Positions 23,374 through 33,078 of a stretch of DNA of 64,000 bases are shown here, piece after piece (position 1 is the first letter of the stretch; every line of letters begins with the position of its first letter). The notes beneath the pieces were generated by a model. It did no database searches, was not told where the DNA came from, and saw only the letters and a program-made list of their open reading frames with translations. Source of the stretch: Parabacteroides merdae ATCC 43184. Lineage in GTDB: Bacteria; Bacteroidota; Bacteroidia; Bacteroidales; Tannerellaceae. A program made the position numbers and the translations under genes. Location of the stretch: NCBI RefSeq assembly GCF_025151215.1, contig NZ_CP102286.1, positions 2,604,001 to 2,668,000 of the forward strand, given 5' to 3'.

Positions 23374-26355
23374 TTATTTGATTGCTTTATAGATTGCGTC
23401 TTGGATACGTGTGCGGATATCCAGCGAACCTAGCTTGTTGTTGGCCCGTGTCGGGTTCACACGGTTGGACAGGAAGATATACAGCAGGTTGTTATCCGGG
23501 TCCACCCAAAAGCAAGTGCCGGTAAAACCGGTATGCCCATAAACGGAGGCGGGAGCCAGGCTGCCGCAAGGAGATGCTTTACCCCCACCGGCTACCGGCT
23601 TGTCGAAACCTAAGCCGCGGCGACAGGTCGGACTTTTACTTTGGGTGAAAAGACGGCAGGTTTCTTTGGATAGGTATTGTTCACCTCCGTAGCTTCCCTG
23701 ATTCAGATAGAGTTGCAGCACTTTCGCCAAGTCGTTGGCGTTGGAGAAAAGCCCGGCATTGCCCGAAACGCCCCCCTGGAAAGCGGCTGCCTCATCATGC
23801 ACATAGCCGCGAAGCAGTTGCCGACGGATAAAATGGTCGTTTTCGGTCGGGACGATCTGCATCGTGTCGAGGATATGCAACGGATTGTAGGCCGTATGCC
23901 AAGCTCCAAGCTTGCTGAAGAACATGTCATGCAACAGGCGGTCCATCGGCTGCCGCATCTGCTTTTCCACCATCATCTTCAACAGGATGAAATTGATGCA
24001 ACTGTATTTGTACTTGCCCCGCACGCCGAGGCGCGAGTCCTTGATCTCCTGGATAATGGTGTCTTTAAAAGAGTCGTGCAGATACATGTTACGGGCGATC
24101 TCTGTCGTAAAGCCCGGCTTTTTCCGGGCAGATACCAGATTGGGAAGAAAAGAGAAGTCGTTGCGCACATAGGTCCGGGCGTCGAAACGGACCGGATGCG
24201 CCTGGTTCTTCGCATTACTGTACAGGCTGCCTTTATAACTATCCTTGTCGATCGCGTTCAGATAGAAGTTGATAGTCGGCGTCAGGCCGGACTGGTGGTA
24301 GAGGAGGTCTTTGACAGCTAAATTCTTTTTATCCGAATCCTTTAGTTCGGGTATAAAATCGGATATCTTATTGTTCAGCGTGAACTTCTTGTCATCGTAT
24401 GCTTTCATTACAGCCAGCAAGGTCCCCGCCGCTTTGGAAGAAGAAGCCAAGTCGTAGACGGAGTTTTCATCAACAGCTTGTTTCTTATCGTAGTCGAAAT
24501 AGCCGAACGATTTGTCATAGATAATCATGCCATCTTTGGCGACGAGCACCTGGCAACCGGGAAACGCCTTCTGTTCCAAACCGTCTTCCACGATAGAGGC
24601 GATCACGTCCAAACGTTCGGGACTTGCCTCCACTTCTTCCGGCTCGTGATAACCGAGACGTGTCTTTTCGGTAAACACACCCGTCCCCGCCGTGTAGAGG
24701 GTAGGGATGGAAACCGACAGCTTTCCTTTAACCGCAATACCGCCGAAAATGGCTTGCGCCGCATATTTCTGAGCAAGCGGTGTGCCCTCGTAGGCCATTA
24801 CGACCGCTTTGGCTTTCAGGATGGAAGGTTTATATGCTTTACAAAAATAGGGCAAGGTGAAAAAGGCATAGACCAGTTCCTTCTTTGCCGCCAGCTCGCG
24901 CAGAGCCGGGCTTTCCGGAATGCGGACCGTATGCACGCCGCAAATGACCACATCGTATTTCTCCAATTTCTTATATACACTCTGCACTTGGGCTGCCGTC
25001 GCATTCCGGCTGATGCTGAAACAGGCGACCGAGTCGTAGCGCCCCAGCATCTTTTGGAACTCGTTCCCTACCCCGTCACCGATAGACAGGGCGGCGATCT
25101 TTTTCTTATCGAGCTGCTTCAACGGGATGATGTCGCCCTCGTTCTTCAGCAGGGTGATCGCTTCTTCATTCAACTTGGCGGCCAACCATGCGGCATGGGG
25201 AGAGTTCAGGCGTTCGGACAATCCCTTCGTCTCGACCGGGCGATAGTCGTTCAGCCCTGCGATGTATTTATATTGCAGGATCTTGATGATCTTCGCTTCT
25301 ATCTCTTCCCTGTCCAAAATACCCTCTTCCAAGGCCTCCTTCACGGCTGCAAAGTCGTTAATCGGCGCAGCCGGAGCCAAAAGGATGTCATTGCCCGCCA
25401 ATAGCGCCATTACGGAAGGGTTATCGGATTTACGGGTAGTAGCGCCTTTCATCGCCAAAGCGTCGGTAAAGCACAGCCCTCGGAATCCGAGCTCTTTTTG
25501 CAGCAGGTCGGTGACGACGGCACGGGACATGGAGACCGGCTTATTGCGTGCCTTGTCCAACGCCGGGACATACAGGTGTCCGGTCATCACGCCGGCATAG
25601 CCGTCATAGATGTAACGTTTGAAAGGCAGCAACTCCACACTGTCCAGGCGTGCCCGGTCATGATGAACGGCAGGCAGCGTATAATGGGAATCTTCGGCGG
25701 TATCGCCATGTCCTGGGAAATGCTTGGCGACAGACAGGATGCCCTGCCCTTCCAGCCCACGGGCATACGCAAGCCCTTTGTCAGCCACCGCCTCAGGATT
25801 CTCGCCGAAGGAGCGGAGGCCGATCACCGGGTTGTCGGTATTGCTGTTGACATCCATATCGGGTGCGAAATTGATATGGATTCCCATCTCCTTGCACTGC
25901 CGGGCGACTTCCTTGCCGTATTCGGTTATCAGGCTGTTATCCTCAATCGCCCCCAACATCATGTTCTTCGGGAAACGGGTCGTACCGGAGAGGCGCATGG
26001 AAAGTCCCCATTCGCCGTCCAGCGACACGAGCATCGGGACACGGGAGGCTTTTTGCAGGCGGTTCGTCACCTCGGCCTGCGTGACCGGATCACCTTTATG
26101 GAAAAGGATGCCGCCGATCTTTATCTCATTGACATAACGCATCAGGCGTTGCATATTGCGGGTGTCGGATTTCGGGTTGGCGATGATCATAAAGAGTTGC
26201 CCGATACGTTCGTCATAACTCATCGCATCGAAGACGGAGTCCACCCAGTGATTCATTTTCTCCTTGTCCACTGCCCGGTAAAGGTTCGGCGTCGTCTGTG
26301 CGACAGCGGAAAGAACGGTAACACAACTAAATAAAAAGATATATATTTTCTTCAT
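23374..26355 (-). CDS. GH3 beta-N-acetylhexosaminidase fused to a serine beta-lactamase-like hydrolase
   Basis: 993 residues. A signal peptide (MKKIYIFLFSCVTVLSAVAQ) is followed by a GH3 N-terminal domain of NagZ type: KHFPGHGDTAEDSHYTLP carries the His/Asp acid-base dyad and CFTDALAMKGA the nucleophile Asp. A GH3 C-terminal sandwich comes next. From about residue 600 there is a class C beta-lactamase/DD-peptidase-like domain with SSSKAAG (SxxK serine), YSCINF (YxN-like) and HTGFTGT (HTG in place of KTG). The pairing suggests periplasmic peptidoglycan turnover, cutting both GlcNAc-MurNAc and peptide or ester bonds. Such fusions occur in other Bacteroidetes. CobD follows 25 bp downstream. Confidence 0.92.
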   Translation of the reverse strand: MKKIYIFLFSCVTVLSAVAQTTPNLYRAVDKEKMNHWVDSVFDAMSYDERIGQLFMIIANPKSDTRNMQRLMRYVNEIKIGGILFHKGDPVTQAEVTNRLQKASRVPMLVSLDGEWGLSMRLSGTTRFPKNMMLGAIEDNSLITEYGKEVARQCKEMGIHINFAPDMDVNSNTDNPVIGLRSFGENPEAVADKGLAYARGLEGQGILSVAKHFPGHGDTAEDSHYTLPAVHHDRARLDSVELLPFKRYIYDGYAGVMTGHLYVPALDKARNKPVSMSRAVVTDLLQKELGFRGLCFTDALAMKGATTRKSDNPSVMALLAGNDILLAPAAPINDFAAVKEALEEGILDREEIEAKIIKILQYKYIAGLNDYRPVETKGLSERLNSPHAAWLAAKLNEEAITLLKNEGDIIPLKQLDKKKIAALSIGDGVGNEFQKMLGRYDSVACFSISRNATAAQVQSVYKKLEKYDVVICGVHTVRIPESPALRELAAKKELVYAFFTLPYFCKAYKPSILKAKAVVMAYEGTPLAQKYAAQAIFGGIAVKGKLSVSIPTLYTAGTGVFTEKTRLGYHEPEEVEASPERLDVIASIVEDGLEQKAFPGCQVLVAKDGMIIYDKSFGYFDYDKKQAVDENSVYDLASSSKAAGTLLAVMKAYDDKKFTLNNKISDFIPELKDSDKKNLAVKDLLYHQSGLTPTINFYLNAIDKDSYKGSLYSNAKNQAHPVRFDARTYVRNDFSFLPNLVSARKKPGFTTEIARNMYLHDSFKDTIIQEIKDSRLGVRGKYKYSCINFILLKMMVEKQMRQPMDRLLHDMFFSKLGAWHTAYNPLHILDTMQIVPTENDHFIRRQLLRGYVHDEAAAFQGGVSGNAGLFSNANDLAKVLQLYLNQGSYGGEQYLSKETCRLFTQSKSPTCRRGLGFDKPVAGGGKASPCGSLAPASVYGHTGFTGTCFWVDPDNNLLYIFLSNRVNPTRANNKLGSLDIRTRIQDAIYKAIK

Positions 26356-26369
26356 CGAAAGAGTTGAAA

Positions 26370-26451
26370 TTTATGATTTATAATTTATGATTTATAAATA
26401 ATGATCACAATGTCTTTCTAATAAATCATAATTCATAAATCATAAATCAAA
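26370..26451. repeat. ATAAATC-type heptad repeats, inverted
   Basis: A run of TTTATGA/TTTATAA heptamers (26370-26398) faces a run of ATAAATC/ATAATTC heptamers (26421-26450), so the region can pair with itself. It lies between the divergent GH3 and NIPSNAP genes. Confidence 0.6.
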
Positions 26452-26482
26452 ACAAATGTACGGAAATTACCCTGATATTTCC

Positions 26483-26490
26483 TACCTTTG
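26483..26490 (+). promoter_or_regulatory. -7 box of the NIPSNAP gene
   Basis: TACCTTTG, 42 bp upstream of the ATG at 26533. Confidence 0.6.
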
Positions 26491-26532
26491 AAGTGTTTAC
26501 TAACTATTTTTTAATCTAAATTCTATAGAACC

Positions 26533-27306
26533 ATGCAAAGAAGGCACTTTATGAAGCTGACAGGTATGTTGGCTACGCTTCCGGCCATCAAGGGGATAGC
26601 CGCAACCTCCGAAAAACCCGCTCCATCCGGAAAGCAGCTATACGAATGGCGAATCTACACACTGGAAGAAGATGCGGACGGCCTGGACGGCTTTTTCCGC
26701 GACACACTGATCCCTGCCTATAACCGGAAGAATATCAAAGCAGGCGCTTTCGTCCCTTATAAGAAAGAGGAAAAAGAACGGCGTCTACTGCTGTTCATTT
26801 ATCCCAACATCACGACTTACCACCGGGTGAAACGGACCATCTGGGACGACACGGTATTCAGGAAAGCGGCACAGCCTTATTTCGACAAGACGGCTCCCAA
26901 CCCGGCTTACTTCAATTTCGAAAGTTTCCTGTGCGAAGCTTTCGACAAAGTACCTTCCCTTCTGATGCCGGACAAGAACCGGACGCTGTTCGAACTCAGG
27001 ACGTACCACAGTCCCAACGAAGAAGCCAACCAGCGGAAAGTCGCGATGTTCAATAAAGATGAAATAGATGTCTTCGACAAGGTCGGCATCAACTCCGTTT
27101 GCTACGGAGAGGTACTGGCCGGTCCGATCATGCCGGCGGTGATGTACCTCACCTGGTACAAGGACGAACCGACACGCAATGCCGCCTGGGACAAATTCCG
27201 GGCACATCCGGACTGGCAACGGATCAAGAACCTGCCGGAATATGCCTATACAGCCACCCGAAACACCAGTCTGCTCCTCTCACCATTGCCTTACTCGCAG
27301 ATATAA
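26533..27306 (+). CDS. secreted NIPSNAP-family protein
   Basis: 257 residues. The N-terminus (MQRRHFMKLTGMLATLPAIK) is a Tat-like signal with a twin Arg followed by a hydrophobic stretch. Two ferredoxin-like NIPSNAP repeats follow, one starting YEWRIYTLEEDADGLDGFFR and the other FELRTYHSPNEEANQRKVAM, with AGPIMPAVMYLTWYKDE near the end. NIPSNAP domains are dimeric alpha-beta barrel relatives with no defined enzyme activity. In Bacteroidetes, secreted versions often sit near carbohydrate-active genes, as here: a CE15-like esterase follows 29 bp downstream. Export is inferred from the N-terminus. Confidence 0.85.
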   Translation: MQRRHFMKLTGMLATLPAIKGIAATSEKPAPSGKQLYEWRIYTLEEDADGLDGFFRDTLIPAYNRKNIKAGAFVPYKKEEKERRLLLFIYPNITTYHRVKRTIWDDTVFRKAAQPYFDKTAPNPAYFNFESFLCEAFDKVPSLLMPDKNRTLFELRTYHSPNEEANQRKVAMFNKDEIDVFDKVGINSVCYGEVLAGPIMPAVMYLTWYKDEPTRNAAWDKFRAHPDWQRIKNLPEYAYTATRNTSLLLSPLPYSQI

Positions 27307-27335
27307 GGAAATTAAAAATAAAAAAACCGACAGTT

Positions 27336-28571
27336 ATGAGACAAGCCATATTCCTCCTGTGTCTTTGGAGTTGCAGCCTATTGACGGGACATGCCCAGGA
27401 AGCCGATGAAGCGAATTACGACGAAAGCAAAATTCCCCCTTATACCCTGCCCGCTCTGTTAAAGACTAGCGACGGCCGGGAAATAACAACCGTGCAACAA
27501 TGGGAACAGATCAGACGCCCGGAATTGCTGTCTGTCTTTACCGAACAGGTATACGGAAAGATGCCGGCGGACAAGGTGGATGTGTCCTACAAGAAGTTGG
27601 ACGACAACCACAGTGCGGTCAACGGCAGCGCCACCCGCAAACAGATCGAAATCACATTCAGCCATAACGGTATAGAACGGAAAGCCCTGCTGCTGATGTA
27701 TCTGCCGAACCATGTCAAAACAAAAGTGCCGGTATTCCTGCATTTCAACTTCCAGGGGAATCAGACAGTTTCTTCGGACCCGGATATCATCCCGTCGCAA
27801 TATTCCGACCGCCCACGCGGCAACCAGGCATCGCGCTGGCCGGTGGAAAAGATCATCGACGCCGGTTACGGGTTGGCCACCATCCATTACTTCGACTTCT
27901 TCCCCGACAGCAAGGACAGATATGCGGAAAGTATTCTCGCCCTCTTCGGTCATCCATCTGAAGGAGACATTCCGGCAGACGGCGGACAAGCAATCGCCGC
28001 CTGGGCATGGGGTTACAGTCGGGTGATGGATTACCTCGAAACAGACTGGCAGGTCGATGCCTCCAAAATCATCCTGATGGGACATTCCCGCTTGGGCAAA
28101 ACCTCCCTTTGGGTTGGCGCTACCGATCCGCGTTTTGCAATCGTCATCTCCAACGAATCCGGATGTGGCGGAGCAGCCCTATCCAGACGGCAGGTAGGTG
28201 AAACTGTCAACCGGATCAACCACGCGTTCCCTCACTGGTTCTGCAAGAACTTCCGCCGGTATAACAAGAAAGAAGGTGAACTGCCGATCGACCAGCACGA
28301 GCTATTGGCCCTCATCGCTCCCCGCCCCCTTTATGTGGCAAGCGCCGAAGAAGACCGCTGGTCCGATCCGAAAGGTGAATTTCTTTCAACCGCATACGCC
28401 GGAGAAGTCTATAAGCTCTACGGAATGAAAGGACTGGAAACGACCACGATGCCGACGGTCAACATGCCGATCATGAACCGTGTCGCCTACCACAATCGTA
28501 CCGGAGTGCATGATGTGACGGATTTCGACTGGGAGAACTACATTAAGTTTGCCGATAAGTGGCTGAAGTAA
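27336..28571 (+). CDS. secreted CE15-like glucuronoyl esterase
   Basis: 411 residues from the ATG at 27336; the longer frame overlaps the NIPSNAP gene. The signal peptide is MRQAIFLLCLWSCSLLTGHA. The alpha/beta-hydrolase nucleophile motif is GHSRLGKTSLW, the G-x-S-R-x-G-K signature of CE15 4-O-methyl-glucuronoyl methylesterases. Further family blocks are SNESGCGGAALSRR (catalytic Glu region) and FDWENYIKFADKWL at the end. It probably cuts ester links between glucuronic acid and lignin-like or other alcohols. It is likely co-transcribed with the NIPSNAP gene. Bacterial CE15 enzymes vary in substrate, so specificity is open. Confidence 0.87.
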   Translation: MRQAIFLLCLWSCSLLTGHAQEADEANYDESKIPPYTLPALLKTSDGREITTVQQWEQIRRPELLSVFTEQVYGKMPADKVDVSYKKLDDNHSAVNGSATRKQIEITFSHNGIERKALLLMYLPNHVKTKVPVFLHFNFQGNQTVSSDPDIIPSQYSDRPRGNQASRWPVEKIIDAGYGLATIHYFDFFPDSKDRYAESILALFGHPSEGDIPADGGQAIAAWAWGYSRVMDYLETDWQVDASKIILMGHSRLGKTSLWVGATDPRFAIVISNESGCGGAALSRRQVGETVNRINHAFPHWFCKNFRRYNKKEGELPIDQHELLALIAPRPLYVASAEEDRWSDPKGEFLSTAYAGEVYKLYGMKGLETTTMPTVNMPIMNRVAYHNRTGVHDVTDFDWENYIKFADKWLK

Positions 28572-28707
28572 AATTTATTTCAGACTGCTACTTGCGTATC
28601 AAATAATTATTTCGTTACTTTGCATCCGCTTTGCGTAATCTCTGTCGGGACAAGTAGCCCGTTATATTGCGTTTCATTAAAAATTACAATTAAAAAGCTA
28701 TAAAACA

Positions 28708-29055
28708 ATGGATTTAATTAAAGTTGTAAACGAAGCGTTTGCTACGAAAAAGGAATTTCCTGCATTCAAGAGTGGTGACACTATTACAGTAGCTTACCGT
28801 ATCAAAGAAGGTAACAAAGAACGTATCCAGCAGTACAGAGGTGTCGTAATCCGCATCTCAGGTCATGGTGACAAAAAACGCTTCACAGTGCGTAAGATGT
28901 CTGAAAACGTAGGTGTAGAACGTATTTTCCCGATCGAATCTCCGTTTATCGAAAGCATCACGGTTAACAAGTATGGTAAAGTACGTCGCGCTAAATTGTA
29001 TTACCTGCGTGCTCTTACCGGTAAGAAAGCAAGAATCAAAGAAAGAAGAGTGTAA
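28708..29055 (+). CDS. rplS: 50S ribosomal protein L19
   Basis: 115 residues. [20 protein letters not shown], then [20 protein letters not shown] and [20 protein letters not shown], then [20 protein letters not shown] is textbook L19, which bridges the 30S and 50S subunits. It stands alone, without the usual rpsP-rimM-trmD neighbours. A TTACTTTG box near 28613-28620 is a plausible promoter, leaving a leader of about 85 nt. A strong terminator follows the stop. Confidence 0.98.
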   Translation: MDLIKVVNEAFATKKEFPAFKSGDTITVAYRIKEGNKERIQQYRGVVIRISGHGDKKRFTVRKMSENVGVERIFPIESPFIESITVNKYGKVRRAKLYYLRALTGKKARIKERRV

Positions 29056-29078
29056 TCTCTGTGGTTCTATTGCCATAC

Positions 29079-29116
29079 AAAAAAGCCGTCCGATTCATTT
29101 CGGACGGCTTTTTTGT
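29079..29116. terminator. bidirectional terminator between rplS and the DUF4301 gene
   Basis: Ten-base arms AAGCCGTCCG and CGGACGGCTT, with an A-run before and a T-run after. It serves rplS on the plus strand and overlaps the 3' end of the convergent DUF4301 gene. Confidence 0.85.
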
Positions 29117-30637
29117 TTATTGATGTTCCTGCCGCAGCAGATCATTTACCGTCTTGACCGGATTGAAGGTCTCGATAGGAACTTCGACGAAGATTGTATT
29201 CCAGTCGCTCATCGCACCATTCCACAAACCTGGCAATTCCAATGCTTTCAATTCGCGGCCGTCCTTGCTCTTATAAGAGATAAAGCCGGTATTCTTGTCT
29301 ACATAATCCGGCAAGTTGAACTTCTCGCCCTTATAGTTCTTCAACGCGCATACCAGATCCACCGGATTGAAGTGCGTGCCCTTTTCGAACATCGCTTTCT
29401 TTTCGGGGTCATTCAGGTCGATCTGCGAGCTTTCGAGAATTTGCAGAGAGACAGTTCCATCCGGGTTGACAGCAAGGAACGGGCCACCACCCGGCTCACC
29501 GACATTCTTCACCATACCGCAGACACGCAACGGGCGGTTCAGCTTACTCTTAATATAAAGGATCAACTCGGCATCTTCCAACAACTTCGTTTCCGGATTC
29601 TTCACGCACAACTCCTCCTGCAAGAAATGAATCATCTCTTCCACCTGGTCGTGCGAATACTTGCCGCTGTCGATCAGCTCCAAATACTTAAAGATGCGTT
29701 CTTGCAAAGAGACCAGCACACCGGCGATCACCTTCTTGAAGATAACGGTCGAGCATTTGAAACTGTCCGGAACCACATTGTCGATATTCTTGACAAACAC
29801 CACATCGGCATCTACATCGTTCAGGTTTTCGATCAAAGCACCGTGGCCACCCGGACGGAACAACAGATTACCGTTCTTGTCGCGGAACGGATTGTTTTCC
29901 ATATCGGCGGCAATCGTATCGGTACTCGGTTTCTGCACGCTGAAAGAAATATCGTATTTGACAGAGAATTTCTCTTCATAATCTCCCGTCTTTGCAGCAA
30001 CCAACTGTTCGAACAACGCCTTATGTTCGGGCGACACAGTGAAATGTATATTCACTTCGCCGGCATTGTTCTTCGCATACATCGCACCTTCGGCCAGATG
30101 TTCTTCCATCGCCGTACGGGCTGTCTGCGGATAAGAATGAAAAAGCAACAGACCTTTCGGAAGCTGTCCGTAGTTCAGTCCTTTCGACTCCAACAGGTTG
30201 GAGACAACAGCCTTATACTGTCCGAGAGCGATTAGTGCAGGAATATCTTTTGCTTCATTCTCGATGCAAGCCCGGTTCAAGGCATCATAGAAGGCAAACT
30301 TCCTGATGTCATCAAAAAACTTCTTCTCAAACGCATTCTGAGGCTCGTTATAGTCGGCAGACAGGAATTCATACAGATTCTTGAACATACGGCTTGCCGC
30401 ACCCGAAGCCGGCACGAACTTCAGGATCTTCTTATTCTTTGCCAGGTAAGCATCCCAGGCATCCATATAAGGAGCCTGCTTCTCCTGCGGGATTACCATA
30501 ATCCCTCTCTCGACCGACGCCGAAGCTGTAATTTCCAGAAAAGGAAACCCTTTCACGAAACAAGCCAACTGCTCTTCAATCTGCTTTTCGCTGATTCCTT
30601 TAGCCGCCAGTAACTCTAAGTCTTTTGCGTTTAACAT
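29117..30637 (-). CDS. DUF4301 family protein
   Basis: 506 residues, beginning MLNAKDLELLAAKGISEKQI. The motif FVPASGAASRMFKNLYEFL resembles the nucleotide-binding loop of UDP-sugar pyrophosphorylases. FRPGGHGALIENLNDVDADV and FVKNIDNVVPD look like the sugar/nucleotide part of the same Rossmann-like fold. I therefore suspect a nucleotidyltransferase-like enzyme; the family has no proven activity. It is single-copy in many Bacteroidetes. A TACATTTG box (30703-30710) lies 65 bp upstream. It is divergent from the RelA/SpoT gene. Confidence 0.88.
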   Translation of the reverse strand: MLNAKDLELLAAKGISEKQIEEQLACFVKGFPFLEITASASVERGIMVIPQEKQAPYMDAWDAYLAKNKKILKFVPASGAASRMFKNLYEFLSADYNEPQNAFEKKFFDDIRKFAFYDALNRACIENEAKDIPALIALGQYKAVVSNLLESKGLNYGQLPKGLLLFHSYPQTARTAMEEHLAEGAMYAKNNAGEVNIHFTVSPEHKALFEQLVAAKTGDYEEKFSVKYDISFSVQKPSTDTIAADMENNPFRDKNGNLLFRPGGHGALIENLNDVDADVVFVKNIDNVVPDSFKCSTVIFKKVIAGVLVSLQERIFKYLELIDSGKYSHDQVEEMIHFLQEELCVKNPETKLLEDAELILYIKSKLNRPLRVCGMVKNVGEPGGGPFLAVNPDGTVSLQILESSQIDLNDPEKKAMFEKGTHFNPVDLVCALKNYKGEKFNLPDYVDKNTGFISYKSKDGRELKALELPGLWNGAMSDWNTIFVEVPIETFNPVKTVNDLLRQEHQ

Positions 30638-30702
30638 AGTATATCTTTTTAATTAGTTAATAATCAGACACGCTACAAGGCCCTTCCGGCCTATGTATAT
30701 CG

Positions 30703-30710
30703 CAAATGTA
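30703..30710 (-). promoter_or_regulatory. -7 box of the DUF4301 gene
   Basis: Minus strand TACATTTG, matching TAnnTTTG, 65 bp upstream of the ATG at 30637. Confidence 0.6.
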
Positions 30711-30811
30711 TAAAAATACCATTAGAATTGCACTGATATTCGGAGAAAAACTTATTTTTACGGTATGTTTTACGGACAGCCCACAAACAAGCTGTAAAAA
30801 GACAGACGACT

Positions 30812-33028
30812 ATGGATATACAACCGTTCTTTACCGAAGAGGAGAAAAAACAGTTTTTCTCCAAGTACAAGCAATTATTACGCCATCTGTACTCTTTCCT
30901 GAAAAAAGAAGATCTGAGTAAAATGAAAGAGTTGATGAAGCGGGTTGTGGCTTTGGATTGTTACGGACGAGACAAAAACGGCATTAACGGCCTGCTCCGC
31001 AATATCGACACGGCATTGATCGCCACCACAGAGATCGGATTGAAGCGCACGTCGGTCATCGCACTCCTGCTTTACCGTCCGGTCATGAAAAAGATCATTA
31101 CTTTAGATGAAGTGAAGACTACATTCGATGCGGATGTCACCCTGATCATCAGCCGTCTGCTGAAGACTTCGGATCTTTACGCCCGCAATACGGCTGTCGA
31201 CTCCGAGAACTTCCATAAACTGCTGTTCTCGTTTGCCGAAGACGTACGCGTGATCCTGATCATGATCGCCGACCGCCTTTGCCTAATGCGCCTCGGCAAA
31301 CAATTGAAGAATGACGAGGACCGGAAACGGCTGGCGACGGAAGTTTCCTATCTATACGCCCCGCTCGCCCACCGCCTCGGCTTGTACACGATCAAAAGCG
31401 AACTGGAAGACTTGTCGCTGAAATATACCGACCGCAAGCAATACGATTTTATCAAGCAGAAGCTGAACGAGACGAAACGTTCGCGCGACGCCTACATCGC
31501 CGAGTTCATCACCCCTATCAAAAGCAAGCTGGAGGAGGCTGGGTTGCGGTTCGACATCAAGGGACGCACGAAGTCCATCCACTCCATCAACAACAAGCTG
31601 AAGAAACAGAACATCCCGTTCGAAGACATATACGACTTGTTTGCCATCCGCATCATCCTCGACACGCCGTATGAGAAGGAGCGTTCGGACTGCTGGCAAG
31701 TCTACTCGATCATCACCGATATGTACCAGCCGAACCCGAAACGCATGAAGGACTGGATATCTATCCCGAAAACGAACGGTTACGAAAGTCTGCATATCAC
31801 TGTGATGGGACCACAGAACAAATGGGTGGAAGTGCAGATCCGTACCCGTCGCATGGATGAGATCGCCGAACGGGGACTGGCCGCTCACTGGAAATATAAA
31901 GGAGGAAAGGCGGAAAGCGGGCTGGACGAATTCCTGAACACCGTCCGTGCCGCCCTGGAAACGAAAGAGAACAACCCGCTCGACCTGATGCAGGATTTCA
32001 AGATGGACTTGTACAAAGACGAGATCTATGTCTTCACCCCGACAGGCGAACTGATCAAGCTGGCCAAAGGGGCGACCGTGCTCGACTTTGCTTTCGCGAT
32101 CCATACCAAGTTAGGATGCAAATGCGTCTCGGCAAAGGTGAACGAGAAGAATGTACCTATTAAATATACCTTGAACAACGGCGACACGGTCTCCATCGTC
32201 ACCGCTCCCACCCAGACACCCAAACGTGACTGGCTGAACATCGTCGTCACCTCGAAAGCGCGGGTCAAGATCAAACAGGCACTCCGCGAAGAGACTGCCA
32301 AGGCGGTGGACTTTGCCAAAGAGATGCTGCAACGCCGCTTCAAGAACCGGAAGATCGAGATGGAGGAACCGATCCTGATGCGTTACATCAAGAAGAAAGG
32401 TTTCAAGACTGTCACCGACTTTTACGTCGAGATTGCCGAAGAACGCCTCGACCCGAACCAAGTGATCGACGAATACCTGGAACAGCTCCGCCGGGAAACG
32501 GAAACGAACGACCACACCGAAGTCCGCAGCGCCGAAGAATACATCACGACAACCGAAGTAGAAGAAATCTCGACCAACAAGGATGTCCTGGTGATTGACA
32601 AGAACCTGACGGGCATCGAGTATAAGTTGGCGAAGTGCTGCAACCCGATCTATGGCGACGAGGTGTTCGGTTTCGTCTCCACGCAAGGCATCAAGATCCA
32701 CCGGATGGACTGCCCGAACGCACAGGAAATGTTCAGCCGTTTCGGTTACCGCATCATCCAGGCCAAATGGAGCGGTAAGGGGGACAACGGATATATCGTC
32801 ACGCTCCGGGTCATCGGCCGTGACGACATCGCGATTGTCACCAACATCACTTCCGTCATCAGCAAGGAAACGGGCGTCACGCTCCGCTCCCTGAACATCG
32901 ACTCGGTGGACGGGATCTTCCAGGGGAACTTCACGGTTATGGTGCGCGACACGACGGCGTTAAACATGCTGACCAAGAAGATTAATGCGGTGAAGGGGGT
33001 AAAGACGGTCGAAAGGTTAAACTCCTGA
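30812..33028 (+). CDS. RelA/SpoT-family (p)ppGpp synthetase with degenerate HD domain
   Basis: 738 residues in the long RSH layout: HD-like region (about 40-200), synthetase (about 230-360), TGS (VFTPTGELIKLAKGATVLDF), a helical/zinc-finger region with CC in LAKCCNPIYGDEVFGFVSTQ, and a C-terminal ACT domain. The synthetase looks active: KRMKDWISIPKTNGYESLHI has the RxKD loop and G-loop. The hydrolase half is degenerate: where active enzymes have an HD pair (LLHDVVED-like) this reads LLYRPVMKK, and ADRLHNMR is ADRLCLMR. I infer a synthetase-only enzyme despite the RxKD motif more typical of bifunctional Rel/SpoT. It is followed 50 bp later by an AraC-type regulator. Confidence 0.93.
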   Translation: MDIQPFFTEEEKKQFFSKYKQLLRHLYSFLKKEDLSKMKELMKRVVALDCYGRDKNGINGLLRNIDTALIATTEIGLKRTSVIALLLYRPVMKKIITLDEVKTTFDADVTLIISRLLKTSDLYARNTAVDSENFHKLLFSFAEDVRVILIMIADRLCLMRLGKQLKNDEDRKRLATEVSYLYAPLAHRLGLYTIKSELEDLSLKYTDRKQYDFIKQKLNETKRSRDAYIAEFITPIKSKLEEAGLRFDIKGRTKSIHSINNKLKKQNIPFEDIYDLFAIRIILDTPYEKERSDCWQVYSIITDMYQPNPKRMKDWISIPKTNGYESLHITVMGPQNKWVEVQIRTRRMDEIAERGLAAHWKYKGGKAESGLDEFLNTVRAALETKENNPLDLMQDFKMDLYKDEIYVFTPTGELIKLAKGATVLDFAFAIHTKLGCKCVSAKVNEKNVPIKYTLNNGDTVSIVTAPTQTPKRDWLNIVVTSKARVKIKQALREETAKAVDFAKEMLQRRFKNRKIEMEEPILMRYIKKKGFKTVTDFYVEIAEERLDPNQVIDEYLEQLRRETETNDHTEVRSAEEYITTTEVEEISTNKDVLVIDKNLTGIEYKLAKCCNPIYGDEVFGFVSTQGIKIHRMDCPNAQEMFSRFGYRIIQAKWSGKGDNGYIVTLRVIGRDDIAIVTNITSVISKETGVTLRSLNIDSVDGIFQGNFTVMVRDTTALNMLTKKINAVKGVKTVERLNS

Positions 33029-33078
33029 AACGAGTTATCCGTTGCAAACAAAATTGCATTCATAGCCCAATAGAAAAT

